Shown: positions 35,810 through 45,757, counted from the stretch's first letter. The stretch is DNA of 60,070 bases from Lachnospiraceae bacterium (GCA_024681595.1 JAILAN010000032.1:1-60070); one strand, 5' to 3'. The notes: generated by a model not told the origin, from the sequence alone. Translations and numbers: made by a program.

Positions 35810-36850
35810 TTATTTAAGATAGGAGACATTTCCTTTTTTATCTACAAAGACGGCATTTACATCGGGAAAGTTTTCTTTCAGAAATTTGGAAGAAGCATCT
35901 TTGCCCAATACGAAACACAGAGTTGACAGAGCATCACCGTCTGTGCTTTTATCAGAGATCACGGTAACCATGGAAAGGTCACTGACAGCCGGATAACCGG
36001 TTTGAAGAGAGAGAATATGATGATATCTTATTCCGTCCTTTTCAAAAAATCGTTCGTAGTCTCCTGATGAGACTATGCTGCAGTCGGAAACCCTTATGGT
36101 GGTTATCGGTGTGCCCTGCGGATCGAGGGGATCCTTAAGACCTATGTTGAAATCATCCCCACTCTTATTACCGATGAGCAGTATGTTTCCTCCAAGGTCT
36201 ATGATGGCGGAGGTGATTCCTTCGCTTAAGAGATATTCCTTCAGTCTGTCGGCAACATATCCCTTTGCAATAAAGCCCAGATCAAGAGCCATACCGGGGG
36301 CTCTGAGGGCGACCTTGTTGCCTGTGATCTCAATGTTTTTATAGCCGGTGGCAGACAGAGCGCGTTTGACGGATTCATCATCGGGAACGGAATTATCGTT
36401 GTCCGAGCCTATGTTCCAGAGTATACTCAGAGCACCAACCGTGGGATCTACTGCCCCGTCTGACAGACCGGCGTAGTAGATAGATTGATCAAGAAGATCT
36501 ATCGTCATGTCGGAAACACTGACCGGAGTTCCACCGGCATGATTGATCCTGTATATATCAGAACCTTCATATGTTCTTGAAAATGTTTTTTCGTATTCGG
36601 ACATCATATTAAAACAGCTTTCGATGATCCTGTCCGAATCAGCTCCGGGAATACGGTCATATATACTGATCGTAACGACAGTATCAAAATACAGACCGGT
36701 TTTTGAAACGCAGGTGTTCCGGCTTTTGCATGAGCACAGGCATACAGATGCTATAAACAATGAAAGTATGACCAGAGTTTTTAATACGCTCTTGTTTTTT
36801 TTACAATTCTTTACGTATTTTGTCATATAGGTATAAACAGTTTTAAGCAT
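35810..36850 (-). CDS. apbE: FAD:protein FMN transferase ApbE, lipoprotein
   Basis: Transfers FMN from FAD to threonine of SGAT sites, as in RnfD and RnfG. The 346 residues have an N-terminal basic part and membrane segment ending in a lipobox-like LCSC (near residue 41), then the family motifs FDTVVTISIYD, DLGFIAKGYVADRL, AIIDLGGNILLIG and STDGDALSTLCFVLG. It is convergent with rnfB, 27 bp away, which supports service to the Rnf complex. No clear ribosome site is seen at 36850; an in-frame ATG at 36826 is no better. Confidence 0.95.
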   Translation of the reverse strand: MLKTVYTYMTKYVKNCKKNKSVLKTLVILSLFIASVCLCSCKSRNTCVSKTGLYFDTVVTISIYDRIPGADSDRIIESCFNMMSEYEKTFSRTYEGSDIYRINHAGGTPVSVSDMTIDLLDQSIYYAGLSDGAVDPTVGALSILWNIGSDNDNSVPDDESVKRALSATGYKNIEITGNKVALRAPGMALDLGFIAKGYVADRLKEYLLSEGITSAIIDLGGNILLIGNKSGDDFNIGLKDPLDPQGTPITTIRVSDCSIVSSGDYERFFEKDGIRYHHILSLQTGYPAVSDLSMVTVISDKSTDGDALSTLCFVLGKDASSKFLKENFPDVNAVFVDKKGNVSYLK

Positions 36851-36888
36851 TATAAAAACTTAATATGAATTGTGCTTACTGTAACACT

Positions 36889-36917
36889 TTGCAAGGATAT
36901 AACACCGCAAATAGTAT
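36889..36917 (+). promoter_or_regulatory. Promoter candidate for the GH25-like gene
   Basis: TTGCAA (36889-36894), a 17-nt spacer and TAGTAT (36912-36917), 29 nt before the ATG. The divergent apbE gene starts at 36850, so the 96-bp gap must serve both genes. Confidence 0.45.
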
Positions 36918-36946
36918 AAAGGATAGATACAGAAAAGGAAAGTTGT

Positions 36947-38101
36947 ATGGGCAAAAGAAGATATGACAATGATGATTTTAATAACGAACATCACGCATTC
37001 AGCCTGCCGGTAATGATCACCACAGCGATCGTTTCCGGGGTCATTCTGATCATACTTCTGGTCGTTTTGGCAACTAACAAGACCGGCTCCGGCAAAAACA
37101 ATCTAAGAAACGCTCAGCTGCTAAATCAGATGCAGCAGACTGCGGATCCTGAATCAGGATCAATCGGACAGGATATATATGATTCAGGCAACAAAGATAT
37201 AGATACTCTGTATAACGAGCATAAACTCCGGGCAGAAGATCTAGATATATGGGACATGTACAGTGATCAGAAAAAACCTCAGATAGTACCGGAAAGGACA
37301 GATGAAGATTCAGATCCTCAAGCCTCACCTGATCCGGATGAGGCAACTCCTTCGCCCGCTCATTCACCGGGATCGCTCCTTGACGGATATGAACTTGTAG
37401 ACGGAATAAAGACAAATACGATAGATTTTAAAGATCTTAAAGTTGTTGATAATAAAATGTCATATTCCGTTAACGGTCAGAAGGTTTCGCAGCTGGGGGC
37501 CATGATCAGCTCGGATAACGGAAACATAGACTTTAATGCTCTGAGAAGCAACGGAGTCAGCTTTGTAATGATACGCGTCGGCAGCCGGGGATATGACAGC
37601 GGTATCATAAATGAAGATGTGAATTTCGAACAGAACATAAAGGGTGCGACTGATGCGGGGCTGCCTGTAGGTCTTTATTTTGATTCGAGAGCAGCCACAG
37701 TACGAGAAGCAATAGAGGAGGCTGATTACTGCGCCAGCAAGGCATATGATTACAGGATAACCTATCCGGTTGCATATGTATTCGGTGGAAAGTTATTTGA
37801 TTCTGCCAGGACCGATTCGCTCAGTGAAAAGGATCTGACACAGATCGCTGATACATTTCTTTCCCAGGTAAGGCTGGACGGATATACTCCGATACTCTAC
37901 GGAACGGGTGATTTTCTGTTAAACGGGATCGATGAAAAAACGCTTCTGACTCAGTACGATGTATTCTTAAGCGATGATAATATGGTTTCGGAATTTCCGT
38001 ACCAGTTTAAATTATGGAGGTATAAATCCGATGTTTCGATAAAGGGAATGGATAAACCCGGTGACTATATAATGAGTCTGGTCGATTATTCGGGGCGCTG
38101 A
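36947..38101 (+). CDS. Membrane-anchored GH25 lysozyme-like protein lacking catalytic acids
   Basis: 384 residues: a short charged N-terminus, one membrane helix (residues about 20-43), a Pro/Asp/Glu-rich spacer to about residue 150 and a GH25-like domain (185-384). Family features are NIDFNALRSNGVSFVMIRVGS, FEQNIKGATDAGLPVGLYF and VREAIEEADYCASKA. The catalytic DxE after the strand 'YPVAYV' is replaced by Phe279-Gly280-Gly281, and the first barrel Asp (GxDVS) is Met186. Muramidase activity is thus unlikely; it may bind peptidoglycan outside the membrane. The frame is intact. Confidence 0.75.
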   Translation: MGKRRYDNDDFNNEHHAFSLPVMITTAIVSGVILIILLVVLATNKTGSGKNNLRNAQLLNQMQQTADPESGSIGQDIYDSGNKDIDTLYNEHKLRAEDLDIWDMYSDQKKPQIVPERTDEDSDPQASPDPDEATPSPAHSPGSLLDGYELVDGIKTNTIDFKDLKVVDNKMSYSVNGQKVSQLGAMISSDNGNIDFNALRSNGVSFVMIRVGSRGYDSGIINEDVNFEQNIKGATDAGLPVGLYFDSRAATVREAIEEADYCASKAYDYRITYPVAYVFGGKLFDSARTDSLSEKDLTQIADTFLSQVRLDGYTPILYGTGDFLLNGIDEKTLLTQYDVFLSDDNMVSEFPYQFKLWRYKSDVSIKGMDKPGDYIMSLVDYSGR

Positions 38102-38119
38102 TCTTAGGGAGGGTTACTT

Positions 38120-40135
38120 ATGATCTATTATGTTGATGTCAAAGCCGGAAGGAACGGAGACGGCACTTTGGAAAAACCGTTCAAAAGGATAGGCGATGCT
38201 GCAGCTGTAGCTAAGCCGGGAGATGAGGTCGTTGTCAGAAAAGGTATTTACAGGGAGTATGTGGATCCCAAATTTTCAGGGACTCCCGATAACAGGATCA
38301 TTTACCGCAGCGAAGAAAAACTTGGAGCGCTGATAACCGGAGCAGAGGAATTAAAGGGCTGGAAACCATATAAGGGGACCGTATGGACTGCAACGGTGAG
38401 CAATACACTGTTCGGAGATTATAATCCCTACACGACGTATGTATACGGGGACTGGTACTTTGCAGGAAGGACCAAACATACGGGCTGCGTGTATCTTAAT
38501 GACAGAATGATGTATGAGGCATCAGATATTGATGAATGTATAAAAGCCCCGAAATCGGAGACCTCATGGGAACCTGAGTATTCGATATACAGATGGTACG
38601 CCGAGCAAAAGGACGAATGTACTGTTTTCTATGCTAACTTTCAGGATAAAGATCCCAATAAAGAGAACATTGAGATCAACGTTAGAAGAAGATGCTTTAT
38701 GCCTTCAAAGACCAGGGTGGGATATATTACGGTCAGTGGATTTGCCATCAGCAAGGCGGCTACCACCTGGGCACCCCCTGCGGCATATCAGGACGGAATG
38801 ATCAGCCCTCACTGGTCAAAGGGATGGATCATAGAGGACTGCGATATCAGCAACAGCAAATGTGCGGGTATATGTATAGGGAAATACTATGATCCGAAGA
38901 ATGATCACTATTTCACCTATAAACACGTTAAGAGTCCCACGCAGATGGAGAGGGATGCGGTCTGTCGTGGACAGTATCACGGGTGGCTGAAGGAAAAGGT
39001 CGGCAGCCACATTATTCGCAGAAACAATATCCATCACTGCGAACAGGGTGGTATCATCGGACGCATGGGAGGGGTTTTCTCCCTTATCGAGGATAATCAT
39101 ATTCATCATATCAACAATATGATGGAACTGGGTGGCGCTGAGATAGCCGGCATCAAGCTTCATGCTGCAATAGATGTCACTATGAGACGCAATTATATAC
39201 ATCACTGTACGATGGGTATATGGACTGATTGGGAAGCACAGGGGACACGTATTACGCAGAATCTGCTTCATGACAACCAGATGCCTTCATTTGCAAAGCA
39301 GCTGGTAGGAGGAATGATGAGCCAGGATATTTTTGTTGAGGTTGGTCACGGCCCTACGCTCATAGACAACAATATTCTCTTGTCGGATGTGTCATTAAGA
39401 ATGGCTACTCAGGGGGTGGCAATGGTACATAACCTGATATGCGGATCATTCACCTCGGTCGGAACCGGAGTTGACAGCATGGTAGAGGGAAAACTCCGTC
39501 AGCGCTATACACCGTATCATTTCCCTCACAGGACGGAAGTAATGGGATTCATGACAATACTTCACGGCGATGATCGTTTCTACAACAATATATTTGTTCA
39601 GAAGTGGCCGGACGAAGATTTTGTCGTGATGAGTGATTCAAGGGAAGGAATGCAGTTTGCCGAAAACCGCAAGGTCGGAACCTTTGTGATGGATGAATAT
39701 CCGACGTATGATGAATGGATATCACATTTTGACATGGACAGTGAGACTCCGGATATGGGCAAACTGGAACAGTATCATTTCAGTCCTTTGCCGGTATGGT
39801 CTGAGGGCAACGTATATTTTAACGGAGCCAGAGCATATAAGAATGAGAAGAACAGCCTGATCTGCAATGAAGAAACTGCTACTGTTGATATCAGCATAGC
39901 AGACGGTAAACCCGTCCTTAAGACCAACCTATATGATCTGCTTAAGGACTTTGAAGTTCCCATGATAAATTCGGATGTATTGGGAGAAGCATTCGAACCC
40001 GAACAAAGATATGAGAATCCCGACGGCTCGGATATAATATTTGACAGGGATTATATGGGCGAGAAAAGAGGAACGGCGATCATTCCCGGACCGTTTGCCT
40101 TCGCGGACAGAGAATTTGATTCTCTCTGGGGATGA
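38120..40135 (+). CDS. GH120 beta-xylosidase
   Basis: 671 residues with no signal peptide, so cytoplasmic. It closely resembles my memory of the GH120 beta-xylosidase XylC of Thermoanaerobacterium: GDGTLEKPFKRIGDAAAVA, FGDWYF, EINVRRRCF, HWSKGWIIEDCDISN, EIAGIKLHAAIDVTMRRNYI. Asp370 in WTDWEAQGTR and Glu407 in IFVEVGHGP fit the family's nucleophile and acid/base. A parallel beta-helix fold is expected. It would release xylose from imported xylo-oligosaccharides. No transporter or xylose gene is adjacent. The ATG follows GGGAGGG and is 18 bp after the GH25-like gene. Confidence 0.88.
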   Translation: MIYYVDVKAGRNGDGTLEKPFKRIGDAAAVAKPGDEVVVRKGIYREYVDPKFSGTPDNRIIYRSEEKLGALITGAEELKGWKPYKGTVWTATVSNTLFGDYNPYTTYVYGDWYFAGRTKHTGCVYLNDRMMYEASDIDECIKAPKSETSWEPEYSIYRWYAEQKDECTVFYANFQDKDPNKENIEINVRRRCFMPSKTRVGYITVSGFAISKAATTWAPPAAYQDGMISPHWSKGWIIEDCDISNSKCAGICIGKYYDPKNDHYFTYKHVKSPTQMERDAVCRGQYHGWLKEKVGSHIIRRNNIHHCEQGGIIGRMGGVFSLIEDNHIHHINNMMELGGAEIAGIKLHAAIDVTMRRNYIHHCTMGIWTDWEAQGTRITQNLLHDNQMPSFAKQLVGGMMSQDIFVEVGHGPTLIDNNILLSDVSLRMATQGVAMVHNLICGSFTSVGTGVDSMVEGKLRQRYTPYHFPHRTEVMGFMTILHGDDRFYNNIFVQKWPDEDFVVMSDSREGMQFAENRKVGTFVMDEYPTYDEWISHFDMDSETPDMGKLEQYHFSPLPVWSEGNVYFNGARAYKNEKNSLICNEETATVDISIADGKPVLKTNLYDLLKDFEVPMINSDVLGEAFEPEQRYENPDGSDIIFDRDYMGEKRGTAIIPGPFAFADREFDSLWG

Positions 40136-40170
40136 TAAACAGAATATAACCGGCTCTTACGGGCTTTTGT

Positions 40171-40974
40171 TCATGTTTTTGGACGAAAGTCCGTTATTTT
40201 TTTGGAAACGGATACTTCCGAATATATACGGGCATATTCTTTGGCAGGGAGATCCTCGAGATAATTCGGGGCGAAATTCTTGTTTACGCCGTTGGATCTT
40301 AATATATCTATGGCCTTGTTATAGGCAATGGCAGCCTCTGTATCCGAAGAATATCTGCCTATAGTGTAATTGCCGATGATATGAATACGGGCAGTATAGC
40401 GCATACCCTTTTTGGTCATTTTCGAAGTGACACCATTATATGAATTGATTATCCTGATATTATCATAGCGGAAGTCCATGTTATCGCCGTTCTTAAAGAT
40501 GTAGTCACGTCCTTCAACGGCATAGTTCTTGATCCCGTATCTGTTAAGTATATTAACCTGCATTCCGTAGTCTGCCACAAAGAAATGCCGGCCTCTTTGC
40601 ATTATTTGTTTTTTGGAATAGTAGAACAGATCATCGGTCGAGAACTTTAGTATATTACCGACTCCGAGATGATATTCGAAATAATTGGGGCGAAGATAAA
40701 CCGGTGCTGTTATATACAGATCATTATCCCGGAAATTAGTCAGGATCACCCATTTCCTGTAATCAAGGATCCTGTCCTCATTATAATCATCCAGGGTCAT
40801 ATTTTTTTTGGTCAGAAGAATCGCAGCTTCCCAGTACGCCTGATGGGCATCAAAGGGGGAATCATATGAACCCAGAGAGATATGCTTATTGCGATGAGTG
40901 ATGGAGGAACGGTAGTAAACGCTCCCGTCTTTTTTGGTTGCGGGACAAACGCCCCTTAAATTTCCTTTAGCCAT
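40171..40974 (-). CDS. AP2-domain protein with degenerate HNH-like core
   Basis: 267 residues. An AP2-like domain lies at each end: about 5-52 (GVCPATKKDGSVYYRSSITH, then HISLGSYDSPFDAHQAY) and about 183-230 (GVTSKMTKKGMRYTARIHII, then TIGRYSSDTEAAIAYNKAID). Between them, YGIKNYAVEGRDYIFKNGDN and MDFRYDNIRII keep the outline of an HNH homing nuclease (the DGD...N-L/I-R-x part) but lack the paired histidines. I infer a DNA-binding protein derived from a homing endonuclease, perhaps a regulator of the neighbouring xylosidase or thrC. It has its own divergent promoter. Confidence 0.65.
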   Translation of the reverse strand: MAKGNLRGVCPATKKDGSVYYRSSITHRNKHISLGSYDSPFDAHQAYWEAAILLTKKNMTLDDYNEDRILDYRKWVILTNFRDNDLYITAPVYLRPNYFEYHLGVGNILKFSTDDLFYYSKKQIMQRGRHFFVADYGMQVNILNRYGIKNYAVEGRDYIFKNGDNMDFRYDNIRIINSYNGVTSKMTKKGMRYTARIHIIGNYTIGRYSSDTEAAIAYNKAIDILRSNGVNKNFAPNYLEDLPAKEYARIYSEVSVSKKITDFRPKT

Positions 40975-41010
40975 GATGTGATCCCCATAATCCCCAATAT
41001 TTCCTTTACT

Positions 41011-41039
41011 ATTTTACCATTATGGAACGAATATGTCAC
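41011..41039 (-). promoter_or_regulatory. Promoter of the AP2-domain gene
   Basis: On the minus strand GTGACA (41039-41034), a 17-nt spacer and TAAAAT (41016-41011), 36 nt before the ATG at 40974. Confidence 0.55.
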
Positions 41040-41085
41040 TTTACATTTATGTGTCGGAACGGTACTTATTTTACCTATTATTTTA

Positions 41086-41114
41086 TTGTGCAGATTAGGT
41101 GTTTGTGATAAAAT
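41086..41114 (+). promoter_or_regulatory. Promoter candidate of thrC
   Basis: TTGTGC (41086-41091), a 17-nt spacer and TAAAAT (41109-41114), divergent from the AP2-gene promoter. Confidence 0.5.
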
Positions 41115-41166
41115 TTTAATGATTTTTAAAAATTTCTGAACGAAATGGAGCATCTGTATAGTCAGG

Positions 41167-42657
41167 ATGAGTGTAGAGTATTTTTCCACCAGGACAAAAG
41201 GAGAAGGGATAAGTGCATCAAAGGCAATCTTAAAAGGACTGTCGGATGATGGCGGTTTATTTGTTCCGTCATATATTCCGCGGTTTGAAAAGACTCTTGA
41301 TGAGATGACAAATATGTCATACAAAGAGCTTGCTTACGAGATAATGCACCTGTATCTTTCGGATTTTACCGAAGAAGAACTTAAGGATTGTATCGATAAA
41401 GCATATGATGAGAAATTTGATACAGACGTTATAGCTCCGCTTGTAAGTGCTGACGGAGCATATTATCTGGAGCTGTTTCATGGATCAACAATAGCCTTTA
41501 AAGATATGGCACTGTCGATATTGCCTCATCTTTTGACTACATCAGCCAGAAAAAACAATATCAAAAATGAGATAGTGATCCTTACAGCCACTTCCGGAGA
41601 TACCGGCAAAGCGGCTCTTGCAGGATTTGCGGATGTACCCGGAACCCGTATAATAGTTTTTTATCCTAAGAATGGGGTCAGTTCCATCCAGGAAAGACAG
41701 ATGGTCACGCAAAAGGGATCAAATGTCAGCGTGGTAGGGATCAAAGGCAATTTCGATGATGCTCAGACAGGCGTTAAGCAGATGTTTAACGACAGGGAGC
41801 TCGCTTCCGAACTGTCAGATGCAGGATTCCAGTTTTCATCTGCCAATTCGATCAACATAGGCAGACTGGTTCCGCAGATCGTGTATTACGTTTATGCATA
41901 TTTAACACTTCTCCGTGAACAGAAGATCGGTAACGGTGATCTGATAAATGTGGTTGTTCCCACCGGTAATTTCGGAAATATACTTGCAGCATTTTATGCC
42001 AAGAATATGGGACTTCCCATAGACCGGCTCATATGTGCATCAAATGAGAATAAGGTTCTGTTTGATTTCTTTACGACCGGAGAATATGACAGGAACCGGG
42101 AGTTTAAGCTGACGAGTTCACCTTCGATGGATATACTTATCTCCAGCAATCTGGAGAGATTGATTTATTTTACTGCAGGAAACGATCCTGTTAAGAATGC
42201 TTCTTTGATGAAGGAGCTGGCCGATACCGGCAGATACTCAGTAGATGATGATATGAAAAAGGTGATGTCATCATTTATCGGCGGATATGCCACAGAGGAA
42301 GATACAGCACGTGAGATTCATGAACTGTACGAACGGACCGGTTATGTTATTGACACACATACGGCTGTTGCTTCGAATGTATATCGTCGTTACAGGCAGG
42401 AAACAGGTGATGACAAGGTTACGGTCATTGCTTCCACTGCCAGTCCGTACAAGTTTACGGGCAGCGTAATAAAGGCGATCGATCCGAGTGTTTCCGGGGC
42501 CGATGATTTTGAACTATCAGACATGCTGAGCAAGCTGTCAAATGTACCTGTTCCGGATGCCGTATCGATGCTTAAAGATGCACCTGTACTGCATGATATT
42601 GTCTGTGACAAGACACAGATGAAGGATACGGTAAAGTCGCTTTTGGGTATAGAATAA
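41167..42657 (+). CDS. thrC: Threonine synthase
   Basis: PLP enzyme making threonine from O-phosphohomoserine. The 496 residues belong to the long class: N-terminal YFSTRTKGEGISASKAILKG, the PLP Lys112 in HGSTIAFKDMAL, the phosphate loop ATSGDTGKAALAGF and GNFGNILAAFYAK. The ATG lies directly after TCAGG, with TGGAGC further up, so the ribosome site is imperfect. No other threonine gene is adjacent. Confidence 0.96.
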   Translation: MSVEYFSTRTKGEGISASKAILKGLSDDGGLFVPSYIPRFEKTLDEMTNMSYKELAYEIMHLYLSDFTEEELKDCIDKAYDEKFDTDVIAPLVSADGAYYLELFHGSTIAFKDMALSILPHLLTTSARKNNIKNEIVILTATSGDTGKAALAGFADVPGTRIIVFYPKNGVSSIQERQMVTQKGSNVSVVGIKGNFDDAQTGVKQMFNDRELASELSDAGFQFSSANSINIGRLVPQIVYYVYAYLTLLREQKIGNGDLINVVVPTGNFGNILAAFYAKNMGLPIDRLICASNENKVLFDFFTTGEYDRNREFKLTSSPSMDILISSNLERLIYFTAGNDPVKNASLMKELADTGRYSVDDDMKKVMSSFIGGYATEEDTAREIHELYERTGYVIDTHTAVASNVYRRYRQETGDDKVTVIASTASPYKFTGSVIKAIDPSVSGADDFELSDMLSKLSNVPVPDAVSMLKDAPVLHDIVCDKTQMKDTVKSLLGIE

Positions 42658-42701
42658 ACCAGATCTGAAAATGCTGTTTTTGCTTTTGCGGAGGAAATAA
42701 A

Positions 42702-44036
42702 ATGAAGCGCATCCTGATGGTAGATGATGTTGCAACTAATCTCATATGTGCTGCAGAGGTCCTGAGGGAGGATTATGAGGTGTCAACCGCCAAATCCGGC
42801 CGTCAGGCGCTGCTTATGCTAAATGAGATGACCCCTGACCTCATTATGCTTGATATCAATATGCCACAGATGGACGGGTATGAGGTTTTTGATAAACTTC
42901 AGGCTAATCCTGAATGGGCCAATATACCTGTGATTTTCCTTACAGCTGAATCCGACATGGCCAAGGAAGTTAAGGGTCTTTCGATGGGTGCTATGGACTT
43001 TATAAGGAAGCCTTTTGATCCAGAGGTTATGAAGACCAGGATAGACAAGGTGCTATCTTTGTATGATCAGAGGATGGAACTGGAGGGCGCAGCCAAGAGG
43101 GATTCTCTGACTAACCTTTCTACCAGAAAGACACTCGAAGAGAACATGTCAAAGCCTGAGTGTGAGAACGGATATTTCCTCATACTTGACCTAGATAATT
43201 TTAAAAAGGTAAATGATTCATACGGACATATTGTTGGAGATGCAGTCCTGGTTAAACTGGCAGGCGTATTTGAAGAGGTCGTAGGTACCAGAGACCGTGT
43301 ATGCAGGCTCGGAGGAGATGAGTTCGCAATATTCCTTCCCGGTGAAATGGACAGGGAGGAAGTCAAGAACACTGTCAGGAGACTGATAGCCACATCGGAG
43401 TTTGAGATAGGTAATCTGATAGCCGACTATTCTGATTTTAAAGTTTCTGTTTCTGTCGGCATATCATGCAAGCCCTCTGATGCCAAGGAGTTCCAGGATC
43501 TGTACGGAATGGCGGACAAGGCTCTGTACTATGTTAAACAAAACGGCAAACGCGGGTATCATTTCTTTGATACTATGGCGATGAACAGGGACGAGATCGA
43601 TGCTGAGAATAATATGATCGATCTTCTGCAGCTTCAGAGGCTCATTTCAGAAACAGATACTGATGGCGGAGCGTATAACGTTGAATACGAAGGCTTCAAG
43701 AGGATATACAGGTTCGTATCACGCTGCATGGATCGCAAGAATCAGGATGTTCAGATAGTACTGTTTACCATTCAGGGTGTTGATATGAATTCATATGATT
43801 ATGATAACGATATAATCAATACACTGTCTTTGGCCATCAAGAACTCGTTGAGAAGAGGAGATGTCGCAACTATATGCGGCAAAGGACAGTATGTAGTGAT
43901 ACTGATGGATGCCAATGAAGAGAACGGGATCAAGGTTGCAGACAGGATAGTTGAGCATTTCCGTGATGCCATTGACAACAAAGATATCACGCTGGTTTAT
44001 GAGATGAAATCAGTTGAAGGAAGCACCGGAAATTAA
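42702..44036 (+). CDS. Response regulator with GGDEF domain and a second, degenerate GGDEF-like domain
   Basis: 444 residues. A CheY-like receiver (1-120) has ILMVDDVATN, LIMLDINMPQMDG (phospho-Asp) and RKPFDP. A GGDEF domain follows (about 130-285) with RDSLTNLSTR, LDLDNFKKVNDSYGH and intact GGDEF at residues 204-208, so diguanylate cyclase activity is expected; the usual RxxD inhibitory site is not complete. The last 130 residues look like another GGDEF fold in which the signature reads GKGQY (393-397). No partner kinase is adjacent. The ATG follows GGAGG. Confidence 0.88.
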   Translation: MKRILMVDDVATNLICAAEVLREDYEVSTAKSGRQALLMLNEMTPDLIMLDINMPQMDGYEVFDKLQANPEWANIPVIFLTAESDMAKEVKGLSMGAMDFIRKPFDPEVMKTRIDKVLSLYDQRMELEGAAKRDSLTNLSTRKTLEENMSKPECENGYFLILDLDNFKKVNDSYGHIVGDAVLVKLAGVFEEVVGTRDRVCRLGGDEFAIFLPGEMDREEVKNTVRRLIATSEFEIGNLIADYSDFKVSVSVGISCKPSDAKEFQDLYGMADKALYYVKQNGKRGYHFFDTMAMNRDEIDAENNMIDLLQLQRLISETDTDGGAYNVEYEGFKRIYRFVSRCMDRKNQDVQIVLFTIQGVDMNSYDYDNDIINTLSLAIKNSLRRGDVATICGKGQYVVILMDANEENGIKVADRIVEHFRDAIDNKDITLVYEMKSVEGSTGN

Positions 44037-44040
44037 TTCG

Positions 44041-44069
44041 TTGTAAATGATCTTAAGTCATGATAGAAT
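44041..44069 (+). promoter_or_regulatory. Promoter of pckA
   Basis: TTGTAA (44041-44046), a 17-nt spacer and TAGAAT (44064-44069). The 66-nt leader contains a short hairpin (GTTCATGG / CCATTGAAC with one bulge). Confidence 0.7.
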
Positions 44070-44135
44070 ATTAAGCGGTCAGTTCATGGAAAACCATTGA
44101 ACATATAACAAATATTTAAGGAAAGAGGTACAAGT

Positions 44136-45749
44136 ATGGCTACAGTTGATTTAACTAAGTACGGTATTACCGGAGCTACAGAGATCGTCTACAACCCTTC
44201 ATACGAGAAGCTGTTTGAAGAAGAGACGAAAGCTGGTCTTACAGGTTTTGATGTAGGAACCATGACCGAGCTTGACACTATTAACGTTATGACAGGTGAA
44301 TTTACCGGTCGTTCTCCTAAAGATAAGTATATCGTAATGGATGAAAATTCAAAGGATACTGTTTGGTGGACTTCGGATGCGTACAAGAATGATAACCACC
44401 CCATGAGTGAAGAAGTGTGGGCTAAGGTTAAGGAGCTTGCCAAGCAGGAGCTTTCAAACAAGAGACTTTTTGTTGTTGATGCTTTCTGCGGAGCCAACAA
44501 AGACACGAGAATAGCTGTTCGTTTCATCATGGAAGTTGCATGGCAGGCTCACTTTGTCAGAAACATGTTTATACAGCCCACTCCCGAGGAGGAGGCTTCA
44601 TTTGAGCCCAACTTTGTTGTTTACACAGCTTCAAAGGCTAAGGTCGACAACTACAAGGAACTCGGACTTAATTCAGAGACATGTGTTGCATTCAACGTTA
44701 CAAGCCGTGAGCAGGTTATCCTTAATACATGGTATGGCGGAGAGATGAAGAAGGGAATGTTCTCTATGATGAACTATTACCTGCCTCTTCAGGGTATCGC
44801 TGCTATGCACTGCTCAGCAAATACTGATATGGAAGGTAAGCACACAGCTATCTTCTTCGGTCTTTCAGGAACAGGAAAGACAACTCTTTCTACAGATCCC
44901 AAGAGACTTCTTATCGGTGATGATGAGCACGGATGGGATGATGAAGGAGTATTTAACTTCGAGGGCGGATGCTACGCTAAGGTTATCAACCTTGATAAGG
45001 AATCAGAGCCCGATATCTATAATGCAATAAAGAGAAATGCTCTTCTTGAGAACGTAACAGTTGATGCTAACGGTAAGATCGATTTTGCTGACAAGAGCGT
45101 TACGGAAAACACTCGTGTTTCTTATCCTATCGAGCACATCGACAAGATCGTTAAGAAGGTCAACAAGACATCTTCAGGTCCTGATGCAGATAATGTTATC
45201 TTCCTTTCAGCAGATGCATTCGGAGTACTTCCTCCGGTATCTATTCTTGATCCCGAGCAGACTCAGTACTACTTCCTTTCAGGATTCACAGCAAAGCTTG
45301 CCGGAACAGAGCGCGGTATCACAGAGCCTACTCCTACATTCTCAGCTTGCTTTGGTCAGGCATTCCTTGAGCTTCATCCTACCAAGTACGGTGAGGAACT
45401 CGTTAAAAAGATGAAGAAGAGCGGAGCAAAGGCTTACCTTGTAAATACAGGTTGGAACGGAACCGGCAAGAGAATTTCGATAAAGGATACCAGAGGTATC
45501 ATCGATGCTATCTTAAACGGTGATGTACTCAAGGCTCCTACAAAGAAGATCCCTTACTTCAACTTCGAAGTTCCTACAGAGCTTCCCGGCGTTGATCCTG
45601 CGATCCTTGATCCCAGAGATACATATGCTGATGCTTCTGAATGGGAGACCAAGGCTAAGGATCTTGCAGGCAGATTCATTAAGAACTTTGCCAAGTACGA
45701 GACCAATGAAGCCGGCAAGGCACTTGTTAAGGCAGGTCCTCAGCTGTAA
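44136..45749 (+). CDS. pckA: Phosphoenolpyruvate carboxykinase (ATP)
   Basis: Interconverts oxaloacetate + ATP and PEP + CO2 + ADP; in rumen and gut anaerobes it often runs towards oxaloacetate and makes ATP. The 537 residues show [12 protein letters not shown], the P-loop [11 protein letters not shown] (about residue 247), the metal site [20 protein letters not shown] and [11 protein letters not shown]. Codons are strongly biased to a few choices (AAG, CTT, ACA), as expected for high expression. It could supply oxaloacetate to the OadA-like enzyme of this window. The ATG follows AAAGAGG. Confidence 0.98.
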   Translation: MATVDLTKYGITGATEIVYNPSYEKLFEEETKAGLTGFDVGTMTELDTINVMTGEFTGRSPKDKYIVMDENSKDTVWWTSDAYKNDNHPMSEEVWAKVKELAKQELSNKRLFVVDAFCGANKDTRIAVRFIMEVAWQAHFVRNMFIQPTPEEEASFEPNFVVYTASKAKVDNYKELGLNSETCVAFNVTSREQVILNTWYGGEMKKGMFSMMNYYLPLQGIAAMHCSANTDMEGKHTAIFFGLSGTGKTTLSTDPKRLLIGDDEHGWDDEGVFNFEGGCYAKVINLDKESEPDIYNAIKRNALLENVTVDANGKIDFADKSVTENTRVSYPIEHIDKIVKKVNKTSSGPDADNVIFLSADAFGVLPPVSILDPEQTQYYFLSGFTAKLAGTERGITEPTPTFSACFGQAFLELHPTKYGEELVKKMKKSGAKAYLVNTGWNGTGKRISIKDTRGIIDAILNGDVLKAPTKKIPYFNFEVPTELPGVDPAILDPRDTYADASEWETKAKDLAGRFIKNFAKYETNEAGKALVKAGPQL

Positions 45750-45757
45750 AATATTGA

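Noticed and set aside
40136-40170. Terminator after the xylosidase gene
   Set aside because: CCG/CGG arms are too short and the T-run is only four; not supported.
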